From Nymphaea colorata (Eukaryota > Streptophyta > Magnoliopsida > Nymphaeales > Nymphaeaceae): 64,000 nt of DNA. Below the pieces are notes generated by a model. The model was not told the DNA's origin. It made no database searches and saw only the letters and a list, made by a program, of their open reading frames with translations. Below, in pieces: positions 48,860-60,651 of the stretch. The position numbers and the translations under genes were made by a program. Numbering within the stretch: the stretch's first letter is position 1; each line of letters starts with the position of its first letter. The stretch is taken from contig NC_045145.1 of NCBI RefSeq assembly GCF_008831285.2, positions 22,150,040-22,214,039 on the forward strand, given 5' to 3'.

Positions 48860-49143
48860 ATTTCACGGCCTTCTGGAGGAAGAGCTGAGCGCGAGAGAGC
48901 TGTTCCTCCCGCTCGAGCTCTGTCCTCTGTCCTCTGTCCTCGCTCGAGCGTCCTTTCAAGCTCCGCCCGCTCGAGCTCTGCCCACGTTTCACCGCTCTGC
49001 CCGCGTGGTCGGTGGTTCCTTCTGCTCGAGCGACGCTCGAGATCATTTGCCCGCATGGTTCCTTCCGCTCGAGCGATGCCCGCTCTTCCGCTCGTGGTTC
49101 CTTCCGCTCGAGCAACGCCCGCATTTGAAAGACGCTCGAGCTC
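48860..49143. repeat. CTCGAGC-rich minisatellite in Copia B leader
   Basis: Many copies of CTCGAGC with intervening CCTCTGTCCT and GGTTCCTTCCGCTCGAG units, continuing past the nested element at about 56063-56110. Overlapping open frames on both strands here (108-173 codons) reflect the repeat and are not called as genes. Confidence 0.7.
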
Positions 49144-49148
49144 TGTTG

Positions 49149-49555
49149 TGTTGGAGCTTTGCAAGAAATCTAGATAGCGCACAAACAAAAATGCAAAAAT
49201 AGAAAAACAAACATTCATGATTCATGTGTTTCAAATAGGGCGGAAGAAGAACCTATAGAGGCGACCGCCGACTGAATGTCGGCGGCTGTGGCAAGAACGG
49301 CTACAGTCCCCATAGAGTCGTTCCCCTGCGGAGGTAGCGGCGGCGGCGGCGGCGGCAATGGGTTTCTCTCCTCAGCCATAACAACCCAGTGATGGGGACA
49401 GGTAATTCACGTATGGCTAAGGGGACCGATTACCCAGACGGTAAAAACTTGATGTGTCTCACACCATCACAAGACACGAGTATTTATACTTAAGGGTTCG
49501 AAACGGATATGGACCCGTATCGACTCTGGACTATCCAGATGGGGAAATCCCAACA
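49149..49555 (-). repeat. 3' LTR of Copia A
   Basis: 407 bp with TGTTGG/CCAACA ends and a GCGGCGGCGG run near 49330. Paired with 55651-56057. Confidence 0.94.
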
Positions 49556-49755
49556 ATCTCCCACTAGTCCAAGTCGATATCAATGGTAAACAAAATGAAT
49601 GGATTAGCCTTAAAATCCATTCCAAGGTCCCACCTTGTTGTCTTACAAAACTTCTCAACAAACAAATGAGAATACAAAATAAATAGACAACAAGCTTAAT
49701 GAGAATCAATAAACTGTATGTGATCACATTCATAAATGTTTGCATAATAGTGTGT

Positions 49756-51200
49756 TTACATTGAACTACACAAACCCATCCTCTTAACATGTTCAAAGAA
49801 CATACCAGATGCTAGCGCTTTAGTAAGAGGATCTGCAACCATATCTGTAGTTCCAATGTGTTGAATACACACTAGTTGATTCTCTGTCCTTTCCTTAACA
49901 ACAAAATACTTAAGTTCCATATGCTTACAAGAAGTAGTACTTTTGTTGTTATTGGAAAAGGACACTGCAGCTTCATTATCACAGTGAACCTTAAGTGGTC
50001 TATCAATAGATTCCACTATCTTGAGCTGTAAAATGAAGTTCTTTATCCAAATTGCCTGTGATGTAGTCTCATATAATGCAATGAATTCTGCTTCCATGGT
50101 GTGAGCAGCAGTCACAGTCTGCTTTTTGCTCCCCCATGAGATGACACCTCCTGATAGAAAGAAAACAAAACCAGTAGTAGACTTTCTACTATCGGTACAT
50201 CCTCCAAGATCGGCATCAGAATGGCCAATCACTTCTAAATGGTCCACCTTGCGATATGTCAACATGTAATCTTTTGTCCCTTGCAAGTACCGCATGACTC
50301 TCTTTACGGCCTTCCAATGTGCCATGCCTGGATTAGATTGAAATCTACCAAGCATGCCAACAGCAAAGGAAATGTCAGGCCTAGTATAAATCTGCGCATA
50401 CTGCAAACTGCCAACCGCAGATGCATATGGAATGTTGATCATTTGTGCCTTTTCAAATTCGTCTTTTGGACAATCATTTAGGCTCAATTTATTCCCTTTA
50501 GATATGAGTGCCGAAATAGGAGAACAATTCTCCATCCCATATCTCTTAAGAACTTTATTGATATATGCTGATTGGGAGAGACTTAAAACACATTTAGATC
50601 TGTCTCGACGAATCTCAATGCCAAGAACAAATGAAGCCTCACCCATGTCCTTCATCTCAAAATGAGATGCGAGAAAATGTTTGGTTTCTGTTAGCAATTG
50701 AAGATCATTTGAAGCAAGGAAAATGTCATCCACATATAAAGTCAAAATTATGAATTTATTCCCACATGTCTTAAGATACACACATCGATCAATGTTTTAT
50801 GTAAACCCAAAAGTCGTAATGACTTCGAAAAACTTAATGTACCATTGACGTGAGGCCTATTTAAGTCCATAAATCGCTTTATTAAGCTTGCAAACCAAAT
50901 GATCTTTACCACTCTTAGAAAACCCTTGAGGTTGATCCATATATACCTCTTCATCCAAATCACCATTCAAGAAAGCCGTTTTCACATCCATCTGATGTAG
51001 CTCTAAGTCAAAATGAGCTACAAGTGCAAGGACAATCCTCATTGACTCTTTAGCAGAGACAAGTGAATATGTCTCATTATAGTCAATGCCCTCCATTTGT
51101 GTGAATCCTTTAGCAACCAATCTTGTCTTGTATCTCTCTATGTTGTCTTTAGAGTCTCTCTTGGTCTTATAGACCCATTTACACCCCTACGGGTTTTACT
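49756..51200 (-). pseudogene. Copia A reverse transcriptase and RNase H (broken)
   Basis: The reverse-transcriptase fingers and palm begin around RLVAKGFTQ and continue through MDVKTAFLNGDL and the active site YVDDI. RNase H has ADLGG and the C-terminal DPLTKAL. Breaks: a stop directly after IYGLK (about 50855-50857), another after GFT (about 50797-50799), and a one-base frameshift in a G run near 51186. From 50781 to 49756 the frame is open. Confidence 0.9.
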
Positions 51201-51286
51201 CCTTCAGGCAACGACACAAGGCTCCATGTCTGGTTTTTAACCATAGAGTCAAGCTCTCCTTTCATGGCATTAATCCAGTGCCTATA

Positions 51287-52936
51287 TTATTTGCTTTCAA
51301 CGGCTTCAATGAATATGAAAGGATCATCATCAACATCTATGAAATCACTAGGCTCTTGTAGGTATACCACATAGTCTGATGATATGGCAGATCTCCTGGT
51401 CCTTGTAGATCTACGAACAAGTAATTGATCATTTTCAATTTGTATGTCCACATCCTGTTCATGTTCATCAGTATGATCTACACTTAATTCATGTGGATCT
51501 GATGCATTGTCTGTATGATTTGCATTCATGTCATCCTGGGAGACAACATAATCATACACATTTATATTCTCTTTATCAAGTCTACTTTCAGTATCCTGTA
51601 TTTCCTCAAAATTAAGGTTTTGTAATGCATCTAACCCAAATGAGTCATCTTCCAGAAACTTAGCCTTATCTGTTTCCACAATATGTAGTGTATGAGATGG
51701 ACAATAAAACCTATAGCCTTTCGATCTTTCTGGATAACCAATAAAGAAACCACTGGTTGTTCTAGGATCAAAGGCTTTTATGTAGGGGTTATACAATTTA
51801 ACTTCAGCAAGACATCCCCATATTTGCATATAAGAAAGAGAAGGTTTCCTACCTGTCCATAACTCGTAAGGAGTTGTGGGAACAGCCTTAGTAGGAACCC
51901 TATTCTGGATATGCACTGCTGTCCTGAGAACTTCACCCTACAAGGTTAGAGGGAGAGTAGAGTAATTTAACATAGCTCGAACTATTTCTTTAAGCATACG
52001 ATTTCTTCTTTCAGCAACACCATTTTGGTAGGCGCTGCCTGGCATAGTGTATTGAGGCACAATGCCTTCTTCCTTTAGAAATCACGCTAATGGTCCCTCC
52101 CTTTGTCCCATCAACCTACCATAATATTCACCACCTCTATCAGATCTGACTATCTTGATAACCTCACCGGTTTGTTTCTCTACTTCTTTCTTATAGTCTT
52201 TGAAAACTTGATACACATCAGATTTTTCAAAAATTAAGTACAGATACAAATACCGAGAATAGTCATCTATAAAGGTGACAAAATACTTTTCGCCTGTGTA
52301 ACAAGGAGGGAAATGTCCACAAACATCTGTGTGAACAATTCCTAACTTTTCAGTACATCGCTCGACACCTTCTTTATATATGTTAGTTTGCTTTGCCTTT
52401 ATGCAATCTACACATATGTTGTTATCTGTAAAATCAGGAGATCGTAAGATCCCTTCATTTAGGAGCCTCCTTATTCTCTTTTCAGAGATATGACCCAAAC
52501 GGCGGTGCCATAGCATGTATGAATCATCGTTTATGGTACTACGCTTATTGCCAATTATATTATGACTAGAAACCAACGATTCAGGAGATTGGATCTTCAC
52601 ATTCAACTTGTATAAATCATCACACAAAATAGCAGAACCAATTTCAACAAGATCTTTATAAATTAACATTTTTGAATTTTCAAACTTTAAACAGAAATCA
52701 AATTTGTCCAGTCTTGATACAGAAATTAAGTTTCTACTATATGATGGAACAAAGAAAACATCATGAAGATCCAAAACAAAGCTAGTATCAAGCCTAATCT
52801 GGCATTCTCCTACAGCCTTCACATGTGAGCGCATTTTATTTCCTGAGAAAATGCTCCTCTCATGTAGTGTTGGTTCCCCTTTGCTCAGAAAGTCTTGTAA
52901 ATTATTGGCAATATGCACAGTAGCACCAGAGTCAAT
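51287..52936 (-). pseudogene. Copia A protease and integrase (broken)
   Basis: On the minus strand the protease DSGAT motif lies just after the stop at 52937-52939. GAG-pre-integrase (LWHRRLGH) and the integrase core (HTDVCGHF, DDYSRY, DRGGEY) follow. A TGA at 52082-52084 replaces a Trp, the frame is shifted near 51920-51960, and 51916-51287 carries the integrase C-terminal region (FIGYPERSKGYRFY). Confidence 0.9.
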
Positions 52937-53848
52937 TCACCAGCTATTAATAGGAATATGTAACATATTACTTTCAAGTGAAACAAATGACATGTTACCT
53001 TTCTTCTCTAACCAATTCTTGTACTTGATGCAGTCTGACTTCTTATGCCCATTTTTCTTGCAAAAGAAACACTTTATAGGGGCTAAGTTAGTCTGCGCAG
53101 TTTGAGAAGATTGTCCTGTTGACTTCTTCTTGGCACTCCTTTTCATTGAACTTTTCTTTGTGCCAACTTTACCAGCCCCAGAGTGAGAAACCATATGTGC
53201 ACTTTGCAACTTCTCACCCTTCATTCTTTCCTCCTCTTCAACACACTTGGACATCAATTCATTGAATGTCAATTCAGTATTATGTGTGTTGTAACTGATC
53301 TTAAAATGAGTATATTCAGCTGGTAAAGATGTCAAAGTAAAGAATACCAAGAATGATTCAGAAATAGTCAACTTCATGTCATTCAATTGAGAAGCAATGT
53401 TCCTCATTCCTAACATATGCTGGCGAATGTTACCCCCTCCTTGATATTTCATATATATTAATTTTGACATTAGGGTACTGGCTCTGGCTTTATGAGCACT
53501 GACAAACTGAGCCTCAACTGCATCCAAGAACTCTCTCACCGATCTACAAGATGGGATAGCACCACGTATGTTCTCAGCGACCCTTGATTGCAAAAGCAAC
53601 AAGCTTAGTCGGTTAGAACGCTCCCACTTGTCAAAATACACTATTTCATTATGTGTACTTTTTGGTGTAAGAGGTGGTGGCTCAGGTCGCTTCAAAACCA
53701 TATCAAGATCCATATACCCCAATGTAAACACAACATTTTCTTTCCATTCAGCATAATTCGAATCATCAAGTGAAGAGATAGAATTTGAGCCATTAAAATA
53801 AATAGATTCAAGCACTGCAGACGACAAAAGACATCCATAAGTTGACAT
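52937..53848 (-). pseudogene. Copia A gag
   Basis: A 303-codon frame encoding the retrotransposon capsid protein: the UBN2-type gag domain (NYAEWKENVV near the start, LTSLPAEYTHF in the middle) and a CCHC zinc knuckle CFFCKKNGHKKSDC near the end. The frame ends at a TGA at the position of a conserved Trp just before the protease, so a single nonsense change separates gag from pol. Confidence 0.9.
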
Positions 53849-55650
53849 ACATTATATGAGACAAACCATATGGAACAGTAAATCAAATAAAAGGCTCTTT
53901 ATGTTTACTATTTTCAAGACAAATACCAGGGGTCATTAGGATACTACTTTGGTAATATACCTAATGCGCACATGTATTCCGTCTTAACTTTATCTAGTAA
54001 AACTAAGAAATGTAAATCCAAACTATAGTTAAGCATAACACCTTTGGGTGTAAAATGACATAACTATGTAAGAATCTATTTTCCTATTTTACTCTACTTA
54101 TTCTCTTGAACATAACACATTACCTTTGGGTAATTATGCTACTTCAAATGAGAATAAGTACAACATGAAACACTAATGTGCCTTTAAATCATGCGTAGTC
54201 ACTTTCGTGAGGTATAACATGATTTAACTAATCATAGGCTCCTTACATTAGCGTTATCGTAGAACTTTATGATCATGCAATAAAAATTAACCTTAGCATA
54301 ATCCTAAACAAAACATGATACAAGGATATAATATGTCACAATAACACATTTAAAATGAAAACACTAATCACATGAATCATTTCTGCATAATCAACTTAAT
54401 GCTATCTAAATTATTCATTAAAGCTCCATAAAACATAATGAATCGGTCCCGTATCGATCTAAAATGATCGAACCAGTCCATTAATCACCTTAAATGGACA
54501 TAAAAACACATATACCAGCTTCCTCTAGCTTAGAACCGGTCCCGTATCAGTCCTAAATGGACCGAACCGGTGGAAAACTAGATGAACCGGTCCGAAAAGG
54601 GAAAGAACCCGTCTCAAACAACTCTGAATCGGTTCGAAAAGGCCCAAACCGGCTCTAAAACTGAATGAACCGGTCTGAAAATCAACTGAACCGGTCCAGA
54701 AAAGATCTGAATCGGTCCTAAAATGCCCGAACCGGTTCTGAAACGGCCCGAATCGGTCTCTAAAAGCCTGAACCGGTCCTGAAACGGACCGAATCGGTCC
54801 TGTTTTAAAGAATCAGTCCGTATGGATACGGGTCGGGTCTGACAGGACCCGACCCGATCCAGAAACACAAAACGCGGGCAGAAGTCGAGCGGAAAACGAT
54901 TTTTTTTTTTTAAACTGTTATGGATCCGGGTCGGGAAAGGACCCCGACCCGCCTTTCGCTCGACCGACTCCCGCTCGACGATTCGCAGGCAACGAAACCG
55001 CCGCTCGCCCTGCCTCTGACCGAACGGCAGATGAACGGCGAGATCACCACCGGCGGGCCTCCGGTAGCCTTGGGTGGGCGCCAGAGAGTCTCACGGCGCC
55101 ACCCGGCGACGAGGAACCTCCCGGCGGTGGAGATGCGAAAGTGGGTGCCGGAATCGAGCGAACCCTTTCTCTGTTTGTCGGTGGTTGAAAGAAAACGGCA
55201 GCGGGAGGTCGACGGGCAACAATGGGTGGACGCCGGCGGGTTCCGTCAGGGCCGTCCGGCGACGGTGAACCCGCCGGTGGCCTCCCTTTCTTCAGTCGCC
55301 CTTCAACAGAAGCCAATGCCTCCTGCCGTTGTCCCCTTTCCCTTCTTCCTCTTTTCCCCCTTTTCTGTTTTTCGTGGCTGCGATAGACGCAAGGAGCCAT
55401 CGGAGAGGGGGTCGAACCAGGATGGGCTGGAGGCCGTCCGTTGCTTTCCAACGACAAACGCCTGCCCAAAACCGACCGTCCCTATCCCTGTTCGTGTCCT
55501 GCGGTTGGAACAGAAGCCGACGGCTTCCATCACCCACGCGATGGAGGCTGTCGCCCTCTATCCACATTTTTGCCCTATTCTCTTTGCGTGAAAACATAAT
55601 GCAAAGGGGAGATTCGCGCAGAGGAATCGTGGAGTGGGCCCATAACCCAT
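53849..55650 (-). other. Long leader of Copia A with minisatellite and GC-rich block
   Basis: About 1.8 kb between 5' LTR and gag, long for a Copia element. About 54440-54820 is a minisatellite of roughly 20-22-bp units built on CCGGTYC/GAATCGGTYC. About 54930-55560 is GC-rich with long open frames on both strands (up to 223 codons) but no domain; I regard these as composition effects or captured sequence. Confidence 0.6.
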
Positions 55651-56057
55651 TGTTGGAGCTTTGCAAGAAATCTAGATAGCGCACAAACGAAAATGCAAAA
55701 ATCGAAAAACAAACATTCATGATTCATGTGTTTCAAATAGGGCGGAAGAAGAACCTGTAGAGGCGACCGCCGACTGAATGTCGGTGGCTGTGGGAAGAAC
55801 GGCTACAGTCCCCATAGAGTCGTTCCCCTACGTAGGTAGCGGCGGCGGCGGCGGCGGCAATGGGTTTCTCTCCTCAGCCATAACAGCCCAGTGATGGGGA
55901 CAGGCAATTCACGTATGGCTAAGGGGACCGATTACCCAGACGGTAAAAACTTGATGTGTCTCACACCATCACAAGACACGAGTATTTATACTTAAGGGTC
56001 CGAAACGGATATGGACCCGTATCGACTCTGGACTATCCAGATGGGGAAATCCCAACA
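55651..56057 (-). repeat. 5' LTR of Copia A
   Basis: 407 bp, paired with 49149-49555. Contains CGTAGGTAG followed by the GCG run where the other LTR has CGGAGGTAG. Confidence 0.94.
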
Positions 56058-56062
56058 TGTTG

Positions 56063-56760
56063 TCCTCGCTCGAGAGACTGCTCGAGCTCCGTCCGCTCGA
56101 GCAACGCCCACGGGAGCTCCAGGCTCAGCGCCTCCAGCTTCTCTCACCGCCTCTTCAACGAGGTGGGATACTCGTCGGTCATTCCGCCTCTTCAACAAGG
56201 AGGAAATCACCGTCGCCCGCTCTCTCTTACCGTTTCGCCTCTCTCTGCACACACTCTCTCTTAGTCTCATTCAGAGAGAAAGGGACGCCCTAGTATCCAA
56301 AGGGAAACGGAGCTCGCCGGATTATCAGAGAGTTGGGCAGCACCATTGGTCGAGGTTGTCCTCGTCGACTTTGTCCTCAACTCCTCGCTCTCCGCAAAGA
56401 ACCAGGTCCCAGACGTCTCCAAGGTAGCCCGTGCGCTCGAGAGTCTTACCGGCGCTCTGTTCCAACACCCTATTCCAGTGCCCTGTTCAAGTACGCCTCT
56501 GTTTTTCTCGGCGCCTCTTACTCTCCAGCAGCATCTACCTCCTTCACGCCGTTAGGAGGAGGTCATCCATCGAAGGAGGGTCTTCACTCACCATTCTTGA
56601 CGCCATCAGGAGGAGATCGCCCATCTCCTCTGCCTGCTCCATCGAAGCGCGCAAGTGTCGGCGCTTTCAAAGTGCTGGCAATATCAGTCCATTCCGCACC
56701 TGCAAAGGTACGACAAGGTGGGAACATCTGCAAACAACTTAAAGATCAGTACTGCTTTGT
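56063..56760 (+). other. Copia B leader continued, no gag recognised
   Basis: Pyrimidine-rich, CTCGAG-containing sequence between the nested element and the protease region. Several overlapping frames (up to 159 codons) are serine- and arginine-rich with no zinc knuckle and no gag similarity that I recognise. Confidence 0.5.
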
Positions 56761-56799
56761 CACAACTTGCCGAAGAACAGATCAGTCAGTTGGCATCTT

Positions 56800-59700
56800 G
56801 GTTGAATATTGATACTTTACCGGTTACTACAAATCTAGCAGGTAAACAACCATTCACCACTCATTTTCCTTGGGTTATTGATACTGGAGCCTTATCACAA
56901 TTTACCACAAAATCGTGTGATCAACCTACCCAATGGACATCAAACACTAGTCTCTATTACTGGAACACTTTATCTTTCAGCTAATATTCAGCTTACTGAT
57001 GTCCTATATATTCCTGATTTTAAATACAATTTACTATCAGTTCCGAAACTTACCAAGACTATTAATTGTATTGCTGTCTTTTTCTCAACCTGTTGTGCTT
57101 TCCAGGACCCTTTGTCGAGGAAGCTGATTGGAGTAGGCAATGTAAGCGGTGGACTTTACCATCTTCTTCTTCGGTCTACTTCACATTCTTTGCTTGCTTC
57201 CCATGGTAATAAGACAACTCATATATGGCATATGAGACTTGGACATCCTTCATTTGATAAGATTGTTTCATTGAATGAAAACATTTCTATCTCCAAGCAT
57301 GATTCTCCTTGTGATGTGTGTCTTAGAGCTAAGTTCACTCGTTCACCATTTCCCACTAGTCCTAGTAGAACAAGTGATCCTTTCAACTTGATTCATTATG
57401 ATATTTGGAGGGGGATATGCCACACCATCGAGGACATTATTTCTTCACCATAGTAGATGATTTTACACGATCTACTTGGATTTTCTTGATGAGGTTCAAA
57501 TCTGAAACATTTTCTTGTTTGACTCGTTTTTGTGTCATGGTGTTTACTCAATTCAATACCCATGTGAAATGTGTTCGGAGTGACAATTGTGCTGAATTTA
57601 CAGCTCATAATATGCAAGCATATTTTCATGAGCATGACATAGAACATCAAATCTCATGTGTTGGAACTCCTCAACAAAATGGACGTGTTGAGAGGAAGCA
57701 TCGTCATCTACTAGAAGTGGTACGAACACTTAGGTTTCAAGCAAATCTCCCGGTTACTTTTTGGGGTGAATGTATTTTGACAGCAAGCTTTTTAATTAAT
57801 AGAATGCCGTCAACTCTTTTAAATGGAAAGTCTCTGTTTGAACTTCTTTTTCATAAAAAGCCTAATTATGAAGATTTGCGTGTTTTTGGATGTTTGTGTT
57901 ATGCCAAAAATTTGAACCCATTGCATACGTTTTCATCACGTGCACACAAATGTGTTTTTGTTGGTTATGCTCACAATAAAAAAGGATATCATGTATATGA
58001 TTTGGATACCAAACAAATTTTTACAAGCAGAGATATATCTTTTTTTTATGATAATTTTTCATTTCTAAACGAAAAATGTCATACAAATGATTTGAACAAT
58101 GTTGTTTTGCCTCACCCTCAAGAAGATTACCTTGGAGAGAAATATATGTCATCGTGTGAGAATGGTGTTCCAGGAAATTCCTCCCCGCTATCGCCCATTC
58201 AACCTCACGATTCTATCAACAGTGACCAAAATTTGCCCGTCTCTTATGTTTTAGATCATCGACCTATGTCAGATGATCCACCTCCTCCAGACTCACTTGC
58301 TCTACGCAGATCTAGTCGTACTTGTCATTCACCATCCCATCTTCAAGACTATGTGTGTTCCAATGTGATGGTTATAAGTTCACAGCCTAAGAAATCTACT
58401 TCAACTAAGCAATCCTCAGGTACACGTTATCCCATACACAATTATTTACCTGTTCACAAATTTTCTAAATCTCATTCCGCTTTTTTAACGTCTATCATGA
58501 GTGATGTTGAACCTAGCTCGTATGCGGAAGCGGTTAAGTATCAACATTGGCGAAGTGCTATGGCAGATGAGATTCAGACTCTTGAACAAAATAGTACATG
58601 GTCTATTACTACTTTGCCTCCAAACAAACATCCAATTGGCTGTCGTTGGGTTTATAAGATAAAACGGCGATCAGATGGAAGTATTGAACGCTACAAGGTC
58701 AGACTTGTTGCTAAAGGGTACACTCAACTAGAGGGCCTTGACGGTTGCAAAATTAACAACCATGCGCACACTTCTTGCTCTTGCTTCTATTCAAAGATGG
58801 TACTTATACCAAATGGATGTGAGTAATGCATTTATACATGGAGAATTACATGAGGAAATATACATGACCATTCCACCAGGCCTTATGAGTGAGGGGGAGT
58901 ATTCAAGTAATAAAGTGTGTCGCCTTCATAAGTCTTTGTATGGACTCAAGCAAGCACTACGTAACTGGTTTTACAAGCTGCTATCTGCACTTAAAGGCGC
59001 TGGTTTCATTCAATCATCAGCTGACAACACTCTCTTTACTCGAAAACATGAAAAACAATTTATTGTTATTCTTGTCTATGTTGATGATTTTATCATTGCA
59101 CGAAATGATGAACCAGGAATTGCTTCAGTTAAGCAATATTTACATTCGAAATTTCATATTAAGGACTTGGGAATACTTAAGTATTTTCTTGACATAGAAG
59201 TTGCAAGAGTGCAATCGGGAATATTTTTAAGTCAAAGAAATTATATCATGGATATTTTGAATGCTGCAGGATTGATGGGAGCCAAGCCAATGGACTTTCC
59301 AATGAAGCAAAAATTGCAATTAACTCCAAATGATGGTATTCCACTGAAAGATCCAGCTAAATACAGGAGGTTAGTCGGACGTTTGATTTATTTAACAATT
59401 ATTCGTCCAGACATAATGTATTCAATCCAAGTTCTCAGTCAATTCATGCAATTGCCACGAACTACACACTATGATGCAACACCTAGAGTATTGAAGTATT
59501 TGAAGGCTTCGCCAGTAAAAGGAATATTTTTATCATCATCAAGTGAAAAACAATTGAGGGCTTACTGTGACTCAGATTGGGCGAGCTGTCCTACCACTCG
59601 TAAATCAGTTAGTGGATATATTGTGTTCTTGGAGAATAGTCCTATCTCTTGGAAGTCAAAAAAGCAGTCTACTATTGTCAGATCTTCTGCTGAAGCAGAA

Positions 59701-60033
59701 TACCGAGCAATGATTTTGACAACTTGTGAAGTTGTTTGGTTAAAAGCCTTATTGAATGACTTGGGGTGGAGTCATGATAAATCAATCAATTTATATTGCG
59801 ACAATCAAGCAGCATTGCATATTTCAGCAAATCCAGTTTTTCATGAAAGAACGAAACACATAGAACTTGATTGTCACTTTGTAAGAGAAAAAATTTTGCA
59901 AGGAATAATTCGGGCTCATCATGTAACATCGTGTTTGCAACTAGCTGATATTTTCACTAAACCATTGGGGAGAGACGTTTTTCAAACTTTAAGAACCAAG
60001 TTGGGTATTTCAGATTTGCACACATCAACTTGA
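56800..60033 (+). pseudogene. Copia B pol polyprotein (frameshifted)
   Basis: Domains in order: protease with WVIDTGA (about 56875), GAG-pre-integrase (IWHMRLGHPS), integrase core (DDFTRSTWIF, CVGTPQQNGRVERKHRH), reverse transcriptase (GCRWVYKIK, then YVDDFIIARND) and RNase H (AYCDSDWASC, SAEAEYRAM, DIFTKPLG). The frame changes near 56900, near 57405 and near 58740. At the last point the segment that normally joins the VAKGYTQ and VAKL motifs is shortened. From 58738 to 60033 the frame is open to the natural stop. Confidence 0.9.
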
Positions 60034-60040
60034 GGGGGAG

Positions 60041-60310
60041 TATTGGAAAGAAAAATCAGCAAGGCTGATTTTCAGGAAAGATAGGATCAAGAAAATCTTT
60101 CCTGAATATAAGAGAGGAAAATCAACAAATTAAATTTCAGGAAAGAAATAACAATCTTTCCTTTTATTGTTGTAAATCACACGATTGTGATCTCCCAATC
60201 CCAAGATCTTTGGGATCTATACATACCTGTAAATTTGTATAAATACCCCATCATATATGAAATCAAGTAAATCTTCCTCCTTCTTTTCTCTTCTCACTTT
60301 TGTCTTCACA
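60041..60310 (+). repeat. 3' LTR of Copia B
   Basis: 270 bp, starts TATTGGAAAG directly after the polypurine tract and ends CTTCACA. Longer than the 5' LTR mainly by a short insertion at about 60257-60270. Confidence 0.9.
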
Positions 60311-60651
60311 ATAACCCAACAAATAAATGTTTAATTGAAGACAGTGCGTATGAGATAAATCTAGTCACAAATGTTGGTAATGAGTTTGTGCCAAAAATCA
60401 GAATGAAGTTTGATAGTGAAGTTGAAGCTCATGGTTATTACAATTTTTATGTTAAGGCAAGGTGGTTTTGACACTTATACGTGACTCTAAGAAGAAGCAT
60501 GGAGGAATTAAATATTATAAACAGCTTATTTGCAAGAAAAATGATTACAAAAAAAAAAGTGTAACTATAAGATGTGGTTGCAAGGCATGAATGTCCATTG
60601 AACTGGACTCAAATACTAAGAAGTGGCAAGTAAAAAAATTATGATCCAGTC
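60311..60651 (+). pseudogene. FAR1-like DNA-binding domain, broken
   Basis: From 60316 the frame reads through VPKIRMKFDSEVEAHGYYNF, the start of the FAR1/FHY3 DNA-binding domain (a WRKY-GCM1 zinc finger derived from MULE transposases), to a TGA at 60469-60471. After a frameshift it resumes at about 60493 with YYKQLICKK and VTIRCGCKA, the second half of the domain, with more stops after that. Removing 48522-60315 (element plus one target copy) gives an unbroken frame across the site. Either a host FAR1-related gene or a Mutator-type transposase relic. Confidence 0.75.

Larger units (their letters stand above)
49149..56057 (-). mobile_element. Copia retrotransposon A (younger, nested, minus strand)
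   Basis: A complete 6,909-bp element with 407-bp LTRs at 49149-49555 and 55651-56057, both beginning TGTTGGAG and ending CCCAACA. The target duplication TGTTG is at 49144-49148 and 56058-56062. Order on the minus strand: 5' LTR (55651-56057), a long leader, gag, protease-integrase, reverse transcriptase-RNase H, polypurine tract, 3' LTR. I count about 10 differences between LTRs (roughly 2.5 percent). Several stop codons and frameshifts break the polyprotein, so this copy cannot move by itself. It interrupts the leader of Copia B. Confidence 0.95.
48522..60310 (+). mobile_element. Copia retrotransposon B (older, host of nested element)
   Basis: LTRs at 48522-48777 and 60041-60310, target duplication ATAAC at 48517-48521 and 60311-60315. 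A degenerate initiator-tRNA-Met-like primer site (CGTATCACAG) follows the 5' LTR, and a polypurine tract GAGGGGGAG precedes the 3' LTR. Domain order protease, integrase, reverse transcriptase, RNase H marks Copia. Net length without the nested element is about 4.9 kb. No gag with a zinc knuckle is visible; in its place is a CTCGAG-rich segment. LTR differences (my estimate 6-8 percent plus a 14-bp indel) make it clearly older than its guest. Confidence 0.93.

Noticed and set aside
48697-49218. 173-codon minus-strand frame rich in Arg and Glu
   Set aside because: Generated by the CTCGAGC minisatellite across an LTR junction; not a gene.
54920-55591. 223-codon plus-strand frame inside Copia A
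   Set aside because: It lies antisense in the GC-rich leader of the element, overlaps long frames in other phases, and has no domain.
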